This document shows, one piece after another, positions 37,773-46,487 of a stretch of 64,000 nt of DNA. A program made the translations under genes and the position numbers. The notes under the pieces were generated by a model. That model was not told where the DNA came from. It did no database searches and worked only from the letters and a program-made list of their open reading frames with translations. Source of the stretch: Methanosarcina sp. 2.H.T.1A.6 (GTDB lineage Archaea; Halobacteriota; Methanosarcinia; Methanosarcinales; Methanosarcinaceae); the NCBI RefSeq assembly GCF_000979455.1, contig NZ_JJOY01000030.1, positions 1 to 64,000 on the forward strand. The letters are read 5' to 3'. Position 1 is the first letter of the stretch. Every line of letters begins with the position of its first letter.

Positions 37773-39008
37773 TTACCTCAAATATCGGTATTCCAGATCA
37801 GTCCGATTTGAAATACATTCGCGGATCATTTCTGCAATAGCTGGGAGGGAACGGGCCTGCCCATCCAGTTTTCTGGCAAGGCGTTCAAATTGCAGCAGGG
37901 TACCCATCACAAGCACGTCAGTAGTTTCCGTTTCATGGGAAACTGCCTCTCTTGCAAGGGCTGCATCTCCTCCCCTTGCAAGCATCTCCTGTTTTATTAT
38001 CAGAGCTTCCGTGGTTGTAAGGTTCCTGATCTTTAACATAAGATGGATGCTTTTTCCCTGCATTACCTGCGAACCGACTTGTGTAGACCCGATATTTCTC
38101 ATTGCAATACCTGCATCCTGAGGGGTTTTTACATCAAGCACCGAAACTTCATACCTGCCCTCCTTTACAACACTTGTCCGGCTTCTCAGGGCTCCTGAAA
38201 GCTTAATAACGTCAGACGTCTCGGGTACATCATGTGTACGAATAATATGTGCACCTTTGTAAACCGCAATTGCTGCTGCAGCCAGGCTGCCGTAGAGCCT
38301 TTCAGCGGCTGGTTTGCCCAGCACGTCCCCTATGAAGGACTTCCTTGAAAGGGCGGCAAGCAAAGGCTTTTCAAAAATTTTCAGGCGCTCGAAATCATCC
38401 AGGGTTTCAAAATCATACATAGGCAGCTTTTCTTCTGTCCACCTGCCTATTGCAGGGTCAAGGATGAGGCTTTCAGGCACTATACCTCCAGCCTCGGCAG
38501 CCTGTATAATGGAGTCAAGTGCTTCAATAATGGAATCCATTCCCAGAGGGTCTCCGGGAATTTTATTTGAAGCCATAACCACAGCCGGACAGCCGTGATC
38601 TGCCACCACTTCTATCATTCGAGGGTCTGCTGTAAAACCGGAAACATCATTAATGACATCTGCCCCTCTTTTGAGAGCCTCTTCTGCGATTTCAGAAAAC
38701 ATCGTATCAACGGAAATTACCGCATCCACATTGCCTTCCAGCGCTTCAAGCACAGGCAGTAAGCGCTCAAGTTCTTCTTTTCTGCTTATAGGTTCTGCAA
38801 AGAGCCACGTTGACCGCGCACCCAGATCCAGGAAAGTTGCTCCGTCCTCAACCATTTTCCGGGCAACATCCAGTGCAGATCCCGGGCTTGAAATCGAACC
38901 TTTGTAAAAAGACTCAGGGCTCACGTTAATAATGCCCATTACATGTGCAGGATATTGATCTCCTACTTTTATACCACAGATATCAGTATTAACTACCATT
39001 TTTGACAA
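37773..39008 (-). CDS. folP: dihydropteroate synthase FolP with C-terminal extension
   Basis: A 411-residue protein. Residues 20-275 are a dihydropteroate synthase TIM barrel: GIINVSPESFYKG (pterin binding), FLDLGARST, ISVDTM, DVINDVSG, ILDPAIGR, LAALSRKSFIGD and the final IIRTHDV. The enzyme joins p-aminobenzoate to the pterin pyrophosphate. Residues 280-411 are an extra domain (IRNLTTTEALIIKQEMLARG, then HETETTDVLVMGTLLQFERL), a pattern I recall from clostridial-type FolP proteins of about 400 residues; it is absent from the classical 280-residue enzymes. Start: TTG at 39008, or ATG at 38999. First gene of the folP-metV-metF operon. Confidence 0.9.
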   Translation of the reverse strand: MSKMVVNTDICGIKVGDQYPAHVMGIINVSPESFYKGSISSPGSALDVARKMVEDGATFLDLGARSTWLFAEPISRKEELERLLPVLEALEGNVDAVISVDTMFSEIAEEALKRGADVINDVSGFTADPRMIEVVADHGCPAVVMASNKIPGDPLGMDSIIEALDSIIQAAEAGGIVPESLILDPAIGRWTEEKLPMYDFETLDDFERLKIFEKPLLAALSRKSFIGDVLGKPAAERLYGSLAAAAIAVYKGAHIIRTHDVPETSDVIKLSGALRSRTSVVKEGRYEVSVLDVKTPQDAGIAMRNIGSTQVGSQVMQGKSIHLMLKIRNLTTTEALIIKQEMLARGGDAALAREAVSHETETTDVLVMGTLLQFERLARKLDGQARSLPAIAEMIRECISNRTDLEYRYLR

Positions 39009-40095
39009 CCAGGCTATATCGCTTTTAACTCAGTTGGCGCAACAGCGCTTGATAAATATGAGTGAGCAAACAATTTACTTAAACAACAATTACAGTATTT
39101 TTAATCAGTAATGAAATTTGAAGAATGAAATTTGGAACCGATCTGCAGATGCCTTTACTTCCGTAAAGAAATACCCTCAGCATCATTTCGTTGGATCGTA
39201 ACTGCAAACGCTGTTCATTCAACCATCCGCTAACATTCCCTGAAAAAGCCTTTTCTGCCCCATCACCTGAAAAGCTCCCTGCAGGCAAGAAAAAACAAAA
39301 CAATTTTTCCGGCTGCGAAGCTAAACACTGGAGGACTTGAAAAGGAACTGGGGGATGCAAGTCCGGTTAAGTTTAAGAGCTTCAGGAGTTCAGGCCTCCT
39401 GAGACCTTATATATGGAAGGGGATGGAGTTTAAGGTTATGGGAAATACATATCTAACTGTAGTGATTTTTCCACTGCAATTATCGATAATGGATAATTAC
39501 AATCAGAATTCCGGATAATGTGATATCTAACTGGAATGTATGCAATTATGGAAAACGGGCGGAGTATTACTGGAACTCAATGCCATCAATGTATATCAGA
39601 TAGATTTGTTTAGAGATTACAAATAACTCATTTTAGCGCCCGGATATTTTATGAAAACCTGACTATTTAATTAAGACTTCATAAACCATTTTTACTATTT
39701 ATTGATGGCAGACAGGATTATAGTAAAATAGGCTTCAATGATACATAAAAATATTGATGTGTAAAATTATGTTACCACAATTAGGCAAACTTTACTGCGG
39801 ATTAATAAAAAGTATATATAGGAATCAAATACGATAACCCAAATAGACATGTGAAAGAAAACAGAGTAAAATATCCGAATAGGATAAAATTAAAAAACAA
39901 ATTTACTTGTCCTGGTACAAAAAGATTGAGAAGATTGTTTTGTGCCTAATCCACAATTAAAGAAGCATCAGAATAAAAGACCCGGCAAAAGTTTTAAAAA
40001 ATTCGAGTAAAAAATTTGTTAGTCCCCTGCTACATGGCTGAGATTTTGGTATGAAAGCTCCAGCAAGGCTATTGATCTCGTAATTATCTACTGTA

Positions 40096-40196
40096 CGCAG
40101 GCGGGCTCAAGCCTTGCGCGGCGCGTGAAAAGAAAGAACACGAGATGCCATTTGCGGTCATTTCGGAATAATACCAACCAATTAATCAGGGAGCAC
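40096..40196. repeat. dispersed intergenic repeat, copy 3
   Basis: The left end, GCAGGCGGGCTCAAGCCTTG plus CGCGGCGC, matches copy 1 at 24510, and the right end, AATACCAACCAATTAATCAG plus GGAGCAC, matches copy 2 at 31352. It therefore links the other two copies into one family. Confidence 0.75.
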
Positions 40197-40228
40197 AAAT
40201 AAAAAACAAAATGAGAAAAAGCCATGAA

Positions 40229-40275
40229 CTACCACTCCCTAAAACTTTCGCCCGAAGGCTCAAGTTTTTGAGAAT
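40229..40275. repeat. IS200/IS605-like hairpin (element E)
   Basis: GAACTACCACTCCCT (about 40226-40240) leads into a stem, AAAACTT-TC-GCC, loop CGAA, GGC-TC-AAGTTTT (40241-40268). The layout equals elements B and D: an ACTACC motif followed by a hairpin. No transposase is present. Confidence 0.6.
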
Positions 40276-40362
40276 TGACGGCTTTCATCCCCCACCTGCC
40301 AGCTCGGACAAATCCGAAAGGTCGAGGAAGGGGACTTCCAGCTTTATGTTAAAATAGAGGAT

Positions 40363-41226
40363 TTAAAGGCTTTTCTCCGCACACATGAGCACATGCTTCA
40401 TTAGCATGGCAATTGTCATGGGACCTACGCCGCCGGGGACAGGAGTTACAAGAGAAGCTTTTTTGATTACGTTTTCAAAATCAACATCCCCATAAACACC
40501 GTCTTCTTCTTTGGTGATTCCCACGTCAAAGATTACAGCCCCTTCTTTAACCATGTCTGCTTTGATAAGGTGCTTAACCCCTACCGCAACCACTATGAGA
40601 TCGGCACCAAGGGTGTACTTCTTCAGGTCATCGGTAAAGATATGGCAGACCGAAACGGTTGCGTTTCTGTTCAGAAGCATTGCTGCCATGGGTTTACCCA
40701 CAACATTGCTGTGCCCGACAATAACCGCATTTTTCCCCTGAACAGGCACATTGTACTCTTCAAGTGCCCTGATTATCCCGTGAGGGGTGCAAGGAACAAG
40801 ACCTTCATCCCCGATCATGAGTTTTCCCATGTTATAGGGGTGAAAGCCATCTGCATCCTTTGCAGGAGATATGGCTTCCATCGCTTCCTGCGGGGAGAAG
40901 TGCTTCGGTAGCGGAAGTTGAAGCAGGATTGCGTGCACATCCCGGTTTTTATTAAGGGAATCAATCAGGGCAAGAAGTTCTTCCTGGGTGGCTTCTGCCG
41001 GAAGAAGGTAATCTTCTGCTTTGATACCCACACGCTCGCAGGCCCTGTGCTTCAGGCGGACGTACATCTTTGATGCAGGGTCGTCACCTACAAGGATTGT
41101 AGCAAGCCCGGGGGTAACTCCCCGGTTGCTTTCGAGGTCCTCGACTCCTGACCTCACTTCTTCTTCAACCTGCTGTGCAAGGACTTTTCCATCTATGATC
41201 CGTGATTCATAGCTTTCATCTGACAA
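40363..41226 (-). CDS. folD: methylene-H4F dehydrogenase / methenyl-H4F cyclohydrolase FolD
   Basis: A 287-residue bifunctional enzyme that oxidises 5,10-methylene-H4F with NAD(P)+ to methenyl-H4F and hydrolyses this to 10-formyl-H4F. Signatures: [14 protein letters not shown] (with the catalytic Lys region), [22 protein letters not shown], and the NAD-binding segment [20 protein letters not shown]; the C-terminal [17 protein letters not shown] is diagnostic. The start is TTG, supported by GAGGAGATAGGGGG upstream. It begins 25 bases after the glyA stop codon and forms an operon with it. It supplies formyl-H4F for PurN at 43164. Confidence 0.96.
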   Translation of the reverse strand: MSDESYESRIIDGKVLAQQVEEEVRSGVEDLESNRGVTPGLATILVGDDPASKMYVRLKHRACERVGIKAEDYLLPAEATQEELLALIDSLNKNRDVHAILLQLPLPKHFSPQEAMEAISPAKDADGFHPYNMGKLMIGDEGLVPCTPHGIIRALEEYNVPVQGKNAVIVGHSNVVGKPMAAMLLNRNATVSVCHIFTDDLKKYTLGADLIVVAVGVKHLIKADMVKEGAVIFDVGITKEEDGVYGDVDFENVIKKASLVTPVPGGVGPMTIAMLMKHVLMCAEKSL

Positions 41227-41251
41227 CTTGTAAAACCCCCTATCTCCTCAA

Positions 41252-42490
41252 TTAGCTGTAAATCGGGAACCTTGAACAGAGTTCCCTTACCTTACCATTG
41301 ACTTCTGACAGCAGAGCATCATTTCCTGCATTCTTGATTGCTGTCTCGATGTAGTCGGCAACCAGTTCCATTTCTTTTTCTTTCATACCCCTTGTGGTAC
41401 AGGCAGGGGTTCCAAGCCTTACCCCACTGGTTACAAAGGGGCTGCGGGTCTCGAAAGGAACTGTGTTTTTGTTGGCAATGATTCCGGCTTTGCTCATTGC
41501 AGCTTCCGCATCCTTGCCTGTAATATTCATATTATTAAGGTTTACGAGCATAAGGTGGTTGTCAGTGCCACCAGAAACAATATCAAAACCCTTCTGCTTC
41601 AAACAGGAACAAAGAACCTTTGCATTCTTTACGGTCTGAGCCTGGTCCTGCCTGAACTGTTCACTCATGGCTTCCTTAAAGGCGACTGCCTTTGCAGCTA
41701 TGATATGCATGAGGGGACCGCCCTGAATGCCCGGGAAAACTGCTTTGTTTACCCCCATTGCAAGCTCTTCGGTCCTGGAGATAATCATTCCGCCCCTGGG
41801 TCCCCGGAGGGTCTTGTGGGTTGTGGTGGTGACAAAGTCTGCATAAGGTACAGGGCTCGGATGCACGCCTGCAACTACAAGCCCTGCAATGTGGGCAATA
41901 TCTGCAAGAAGGTAAGCTCCGACTTCATCTGCAATTTCCCTGAACTTCTTGAAATCGATCTCGCGGGGGTAGGCTGAAGCTCCGCATACGATCATTTTCG
42001 GTTTGCATTCTTTTGCCAATTTCAGGAGTGCGTCATAGTCCAGGGCTTCTGTCTCTTTGCTGACCCCATAGGGCACAATGTTATAGAGCTTTCCGGAAAA
42101 ACTTACCGGGCTGCCGTGAGAAAGGTGTCCGCCGTGAGAAAGGTCCATGGACATGATTGTGTCTCCAGGCTGCAGTACAGAGAAGTAGACAGCCATGTTG
42201 GAGCCTGAACCTGAGTGAGGCTGGACATTTACGTACTTTGCCCCGAATATTTCCTTTGCTCTGGAAATCGCGAGGTTTTCGGCAACATCAACGAAATCAC
42301 AGCCACCGTAATAGCGCTTGCCGGAATATCCTTCGGCATACTTATTGGTCATGATTGAGCCCTGGGCTTCCATAACAGCCTTGCTCGCATAGTTTTCTGA
42401 CGCAATCAGGTTCAGTTTGAATTCCTGACGTTCGGCTTCCTTTTCAATAGCCTCGAACAATTCCGGATCAATTTTTTCAATATAAGACAT
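41252..42490 (-). CDS. glyA: serine hydroxymethyltransferase GlyA
   Basis: A 412-residue PLP enzyme that transfers the serine hydroxymethyl group to a pterin carrier, giving glycine and methylene-H4F. The PLP Lys is in [14 protein letters not shown] (Lys226), and other conserved parts are [35 protein letters not shown] and DIAHIAGLV. Methanogen GlyA enzymes often use H4MPT; co-transcription with folD argues for H4F as the carrier here, as described for M. barkeri. The ATG at 42490 is chosen for GGTGA six bases upstream. It is the first gene of the glyA-folD unit, with a GC hairpin in its leader region. Confidence 0.96.
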   Translation of the reverse strand: MSYIEKIDPELFEAIEKEAERQEFKLNLIASENYASKAVMEAQGSIMTNKYAEGYSGKRYYGGCDFVDVAENLAISRAKEIFGAKYVNVQPHSGSGSNMAVYFSVLQPGDTIMSMDLSHGGHLSHGSPVSFSGKLYNIVPYGVSKETEALDYDALLKLAKECKPKMIVCGASAYPREIDFKKFREIADEVGAYLLADIAHIAGLVVAGVHPSPVPYADFVTTTTHKTLRGPRGGMIISRTEELAMGVNKAVFPGIQGGPLMHIIAAKAVAFKEAMSEQFRQDQAQTVKNAKVLCSCLKQKGFDIVSGGTDNHLMLVNLNNMNITGKDAEAAMSKAGIIANKNTVPFETRSPFVTSGVRLGTPACTTRGMKEKEMELVADYIETAIKNAGNDALLSEVNGKVRELCSRFPIYS

Positions 42491-42643
42491 TACTGTCACC
42501 TCATAATCCATGCATTTAAAACTTATTCGAAATCAAGGGTTTCTCGTTAGCGTGAATTGATTAACTGTTAATATGCTTACGATTCTGGTATTTACTTACA
42601 TTAATGTGTTGAAAGCTGTAAGAACTGCCTGACAAACTAAAAG

Positions 42644-42674
42644 CCGGACGGACTGAAAGTTCTCAACCGTCCGG
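42644..42674 (-). promoter_or_regulatory. GC-rich hairpin upstream of glyA
   Basis: CCGGACGG (42644-42651) and CCGTCCGG (42667-42674) form a perfect 8-bp stem with a 15-base loop. The motif GGACTGAAAG in the left arm and loop recurs at 42721-42730. It could be an attenuator, a terminator of the upstream transcript, or a protein-binding site. Confidence 0.45.
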
Positions 42675-42733
42675 GCGGTCCTCGATAAACGGGAATTATC
42701 AAACAGTTTTACAACCTTCCGGACTGAAAGTAG

Positions 42734-42804
42734 CTCTAATTGAAGAGAACTCTAATTAAAGAGAACTCTAATTGAAGAGAACTCTAATTGAAGAGAACTC
42801 TAAT
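42734..42804. repeat. 16-base tandem repeat, four and a half copies
   Basis: Units of CTCTAATTGAAGAGAA start at 42734, 42750, 42766 and 42782, with a partial fifth. Each unit contains CTCT ... AGAG, a small inverted repeat. Confidence 0.92.
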
Positions 42805-43163
42805 ACTGAGGTTAAGATCCCAGGAAAAATATCCCGAGCATATTAAGGACTCAGGAGATTCTGGAATATGGAACGTATTCAGTTGGCCAGTATAGTTTCG
42901 TGTGAGTAATATAATTCAAGTACTTATAACCATCAGAGTATTAATGAGTATACTAATGGGTAAAATCTATTCCGGTTTGGGACTACATTCTATTTTTGAG
43001 CAAGTTCTCAAAACTTATCCCACCGGAAGTTGCCCAATATTAATACTTTATCTTTCGATCCGGACTTCTGCCTTATCGGCTCAGATCTGCCTGATAAAAC
43101 TAATGCAATCCAGAGTAATGCAATTCCGGGACTTCTGCAGAGTTCCTGGTCATTTAAGGGCTA

Positions 43164-43772
43164 TTACTTAAGGGCTATTACATTTCTACCCTCAACTTTA
43201 AGTTTACCCTCGACAAAGAGCCTGACAGCTTCGGGATAGATAATATGCTCCTGCTCGAGAATCCTGGCAGTGAGAGTTTCGTCGGTATCTTCCGGAAGCA
43301 CAGGCACGCAATTCTGAAGGATAATAGGCCCGGAATCGAGTCCTTCATCTACAAAATGTACGGTACAGCCTGCAACTTTTACTCCGTACTCAAAAGCCTG
43401 TTTCTGGGCATGAAGCCCTTTGAAAGCCGGAAGAAGAGACGGATGTATGTTCAGAATCCTATGCCTGTATGCCTCAATGATCTCGCTTCCTAAGATCCTG
43501 AAATAGCCTGCAAGCAGAAGAAGATCCGTATCATACTGTTTGAGGACATTCAGGATTTCCCTATCGTATCCGGCTCTGTCATGCCCTTCGGGATCAAGAA
43601 AAACAGCACTTATTCCGTGTTTTCCTGCACGTTTGAGCGCATAAGCATCGGCCTTGTTGGAGATAACCACATTAACTGCCGCATTTTTTATGTAGCCCTT
43701 TTCAATGCTGTCTATGATCGCCTGGAGATTTGAACCCCGTCCGGAAACCAGCACTGCAATCTTTACCGTCAT
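43164..43772 (-). CDS. purN: formyl-H4F-dependent GAR transformylase PurN
   Basis: A 202-residue enzyme of purine synthesis that transfers the formyl group of 10-formyl-H4F to glycinamide ribonucleotide. It has the phosphate-binding GRGSNLQAII (near 10-19), the active-site loop ILNIHPSLLPAFKG (Asn and His), and HFVDEGLDSGPII with the catalytic Asp. The ATG at 43772 starts a normal N-terminus (MTVKIAVLVSG); an in-frame extension of 21 codons is not family-like. Most archaea use PurT and formate instead, so PurN fits the presence of H4F enzymes next door (folD, glyA). It lies 670 bases upstream of glyA on the same strand and may be transcribed separately. Confidence 0.95.
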   Translation of the reverse strand: MTVKIAVLVSGRGSNLQAIIDSIEKGYIKNAAVNVVISNKADAYALKRAGKHGISAVFLDPEGHDRAGYDREILNVLKQYDTDLLLLAGYFRILGSEIIEAYRHRILNIHPSLLPAFKGLHAQKQAFEYGVKVAGCTVHFVDEGLDSGPIILQNCVPVLPEDTDETLTARILEQEHIIYPEAVRLFVEGKLKVEGRNVIALK

Positions 43773-43892
43773 TGAAGCGTTTAGATTGAAACAGTGATAT
43801 ATTAGGTTTTTGCATCTTTGGGGCATCCGTGACAAACTGAGAGTGAATACCCATCAAATAGTTAGAGAGTTCAAGAAGAGGATATCATTAAC

Positions 43893-43929
43893 TAGAAGAA
43901 GAAGAAGAAGAAGAAGAAGAAGAAGAAGC
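43893..43929. repeat. AGA trinucleotide microsatellite
   Basis: Twelve AGA triplets in a row follow the stop codon of the HTH regulator at a distance of about 64 bases. The copy number may vary between cells or assemblies. Confidence 0.9.
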
Positions 43930-43992
43930 TCAGAGGAAAAAAGAAAACATTTTTTAGTCTACCGATTAGCCAGAAGGGAAGACAAGAGCAGT

Positions 43993-44979
43993 TTACCCGT
44001 CACTCTGGGGTTCCTTACGCTCCTCTATGAACTCAAGGAGTTCCTGAGAATCGCTTATCTTGTCAAGTTCTTTCTTTTCGATCAGTACCGTATTTTCGAC
44101 TGACTTCAGTTTGGAATGCCCGTTAATAATGAACACGGACTGAGTTTCCGTAATGCAAGAAATGCTGCTCATCAGATGAGCCCGTTTGATTACTGTTGTG
44201 TTAAACTCGCTGACACCTGTAAGGATAACTGAAGACTTATCCCGTGAGATAGCCTTGAAAGGTGCCTGCGCCGTAGGAAGGACATCATATCCGAGCATTG
44301 AAATCGTATTGAGGATCAGGTCTTCCGGCAAAAGCACATTATGTTTTACCTGTGGTTCTTCCTTTTCAGGCTCTGCCTTCTTCCTGGGCTTTCTGCTCCC
44401 GCAGGATTTCAGGATATCTATGGGCCTTGCCAGTTCGATCCCGAAAATGTCCTCAAGCTGGAGCACGACATCAATGGACGCATCCATACCTTCTTCTTCA
44501 TATTTGCTGATAGTCCTTCTTGAAACCCCTACCATGGAAGCCAGGGTCCCGAGGGACATGGACTGGTCTGTCCTTGACTTCCTCAGAAGATCTCCTTCTA
44601 TTGCGACATAAAGACCTCCGGGTGCTGCTGAAACCAGAGGCGGGATATTTTCTACAAAGTAGTCATGGAGGGTCTGGACGCTCAGTGCAAGGATATCATA
44701 GCGCATGTAGACAACACTGTCTTCAAGCATCTGGTCCCTTGTCTTGGCTCCAACAACGATAGCGGAACCTCCGAGATACTCAGCAAGATATTTCATCTCC
44801 CGGGCTGTTTCTTCGTTCAGGCCGTCAATGTTAAATAAAACCTTGCAAAGTAATAGTGTGTCATATTTCCGTGCGGCAACATCAAAGCTCCTGGGACGTA
44901 TATTACATCGATCAGAGAGTGCAAAACCCGCACGCGACAATACATCAATAATTTGATGTATGAGAACTTCTTTTGTCAT
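43993..44979 (-). CDS. HTH-type transcriptional regulator (archaeal XRE-like)
   Basis: A 328-residue archaeal DNA-binding protein with a central XRE-like helix-turn-helix, MSLGTLASMVGVSRRTISKY, near residues 143-162. The N-terminal part (residues 1-130: KYDTLLLCKVLFNIDGLNEE, then GGSAIVVGAK) looks like a small-molecule or nuclease-like domain, and the C-terminus (LILNTISMLGYDVL on) repeats a related topology. It corresponds to the conserved archaeal putative HTH regulators of unknown target. The ATG at 44979 was chosen because the in-frame extension runs antisense into the tiaS promoter region. It is divergent from tiaS, with an AT-rich TATATATATATT at 45007-45018 between them. Confidence 0.85.
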   Translation of the reverse strand: MTKEVLIHQIIDVLSRAGFALSDRCNIRPRSFDVAARKYDTLLLCKVLFNIDGLNEETAREMKYLAEYLGGSAIVVGAKTRDQMLEDSVVYMRYDILALSVQTLHDYFVENIPPLVSAAPGGLYVAIEGDLLRKSRTDQSMSLGTLASMVGVSRRTISKYEEEGMDASIDVVLQLEDIFGIELARPIDILKSCGSRKPRKKAEPEKEEPQVKHNVLLPEDLILNTISMLGYDVLPTAQAPFKAISRDKSSVILTGVSEFNTTVIKRAHLMSSISCITETQSVFIINGHSKLKSVENTVLIEKKELDKISDSQELLEFIEERKEPQSDG

Positions 44980-45006
44980 TCCAGTACCAATCTCTGTTTG
45001 AGCATC

Positions 45007-45018
45007 TATATATATATT
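45007..45018. promoter_or_regulatory. TATA-like element between the HTH gene and tiaS
   Basis: TATATATATATT lies 28 bases before the HTH-regulator start codon and 113 bases before the tiaS start codon. For the regulator, such a spacing would give a very short or leaderless transcript. It is the only strong TATA box between the two divergent genes. Confidence 0.5.
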
Positions 45019-45130
45019 TCTCCGACATTGGTAACGTATACAGGGGAAAAACAAGCCGGAGACTCCCGAAAAACTGCGGCATCCCCTCAGAATTGCAGAA
45101 ATATTAAGGGAGAAAACGGGATATGGAAAA

Positions 45131-46417
45131 ATGATCATTGGAATTGACGATACGGACTCAAATGAAGGCATGTGCACCACATATCTGGGAGCCCTGCTGC
45201 TTGAAGAACTGCAGGAATACGGGACTGTGGAAGCCCTGCCCCTCCTTGTGCGCCTGAACCCTACCATTCCTTATAAAACAAGAGGTAACGCGGCAGTTGC
45301 CCTGAAACTTAAAACTGACTGTCCTGAAAAAGTAATTGCGCATGTAACATCCAGAATAGGGGAACTTGCACGCATGGAGTGTGAAAAAACCAATCCCGGA
45401 ACCGTATTTATTCTGGAGAAAGATTACGAAAACCTCAAACCCGTCCTCATGAGTTTTCTGGAAGGGGCTGTAAAAGAAGTAATCGAAATAGAAAAAGCAA
45501 AGAACCTTATTTCGGAGCTCGGGATTGCCTCGAAAAGCTTCAAAAACGGAAGGGGGCTTATAGGCGCTCTTGCAGCCTGCGGGGCAATGCTGAACCCTGA
45601 GAAGTGGGACTGCACTTTCGAACATCTGGCATACAGGCAGAAGGCAAGATGGGGAACTCTGCGTGATGTGGATAAGGAAAGTTTTTTTGAGGCTGACAGG
45701 CAGACATACCCCGGAACCTGGGATACTGTAGATCTTACAAACCGGCTCGTAGTCTGCGTGCCTCGCTCGGGAGACCCTGTATTATTCGGGATAAGAGGAG
45801 AAAGTCCTGAGATCGTTAATAAAGCTGCATCCCTGATCAGGGCAGAGCCTGTTGAGCGCTTTGCTGTATACAGGACAAACCAGGGAACGGATATGCACCT
45901 CCTGCCGGCACAGAATATCACTGAAATCACGGACATGCATTCTTACAGGCTTGAAGGTACGGTCTCGGCAGCCCCGAAAACCATTGAAGGAGGACACGTC
46001 ATCTTTGCTGTCCGGGACCGGGAAGGAGACGAAATCGACTGTGCAGCCTTCGAACCAACAAAGAATTTCAGGTCGCTTATCCGAAAATTGGTGCCCGGAG
46101 ACCAGGTCATCCTTTCAGGAAGTGTCACTTCCGGAACCCTGAACATTGAAAAAATAGAAATTAAAACTCCTACCCCCATTTACAGGGAAGAGAACCCGAA
46201 GTGTCCGGAGTGCGGAAAAAACATGAAGTCTGCAGGTCAGGGACAGGGTTTCCGCTGCAAAAAATGTGGGACACAGGCGCTCTCAAAAGTCAGGTGTGAA
46301 GCGGAAAGAGACCTTGAGCCCGGACTCTATGAAGTCCCCCCCTGTGCCAGGAGACATCTCGCGAAGCCGCTGGCAAGGGAAAAATGTCAGGACATAAGGA
46401 TTTATCCATCCCGGTGA
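45131..46417 (+). CDS. tiaS: tRNA(Ile2) 2-agmatinylcytidine synthetase TiaS
   Basis: A 428-residue archaeal enzyme that attaches agmatine to C34 of tRNA(Ile2) with ATP, letting the CAU anticodon read AUA. The N-terminus has the diagnostic IGIDDTDSNEGMCTTYLG, followed by the ferredoxin-like and TCKD-type domains (GRGLIGALAACGAML; FEHLAYRQKARWGTLR). A nucleic-acid-binding OB fold follows (about 278-345), and a C-terminal zinc ribbon, CPECGKNMKSAGQGQGFRC and KKCG, ends the protein. Length is normal. It is a single gene, divergent from the HTH regulator and convergent with nadE. Essential in archaea. Confidence 0.96.
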   Translation: MIIGIDDTDSNEGMCTTYLGALLLEELQEYGTVEALPLLVRLNPTIPYKTRGNAAVALKLKTDCPEKVIAHVTSRIGELARMECEKTNPGTVFILEKDYENLKPVLMSFLEGAVKEVIEIEKAKNLISELGIASKSFKNGRGLIGALAACGAMLNPEKWDCTFEHLAYRQKARWGTLRDVDKESFFEADRQTYPGTWDTVDLTNRLVVCVPRSGDPVLFGIRGESPEIVNKAASLIRAEPVERFAVYRTNQGTDMHLLPAQNITEITDMHSYRLEGTVSAAPKTIEGGHVIFAVRDREGDEIDCAAFEPTKNFRSLIRKLVPGDQVILSGSVTSGTLNIEKIEIKTPTPIYREENPKCPECGKNMKSAGQGQGFRCKKCGTQALSKVRCEAERDLEPGLYEVPPCARRHLAKPLAREKCQDIRIYPSR

Positions 46418-46487
46418 AGGGAAAGGCTATAAAACTTAAATTCCCGGAGCCTTACGCCTGTACCGGGCTTTCCCTCACCTGAGGAAC

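Larger units (their letters stand above)
39009..40362. other. long gene-free region upstream of folP
   Basis: A 1354-base region that holds no gene I can support, the longest such stretch in the window. The folP operon promoter should lie just right of 39009. The region includes the dispersed repeat copy 3 (40096-40196), an IS200/IS605-like hairpin (40229-40268), and a GC-rich part near 39150-39420 with a small stem (CAGGAG ... CTCCTG near 39380-39404) that could be a structured RNA. The rest is very AT-rich. Confidence 0.5.
42491..43163. other. glyA leader and spacer to purN
   Basis: A 673-base spacer on the minus-strand side of glyA. It has a perfect GC-rich hairpin (42644-42674) about 154 bases before the glyA start codon and a 16-base tandem repeat (42734-42804). 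The rest is unremarkable AT-rich sequence. Confidence 0.5.

Noticed and set aside
39079-39360. Minus-strand 93-codon frame upstream of folP
   Set aside because: No family pattern and no ribosome binding site; the region may hold a structured RNA, but a protein is not supported.
43893-43929. Arg-rich open frame on the plus strand at the AGA run
   Set aside because: It is a trinucleotide microsatellite after the regulator stop codon, not a coding feature.
44980-45267. 96-codon N-terminal extension of the HTH regulator
   Set aside because: It runs antisense into the tiaS start region, is rich in Arg and Ser in an unnatural way, and the MTKEVL start is family-like.
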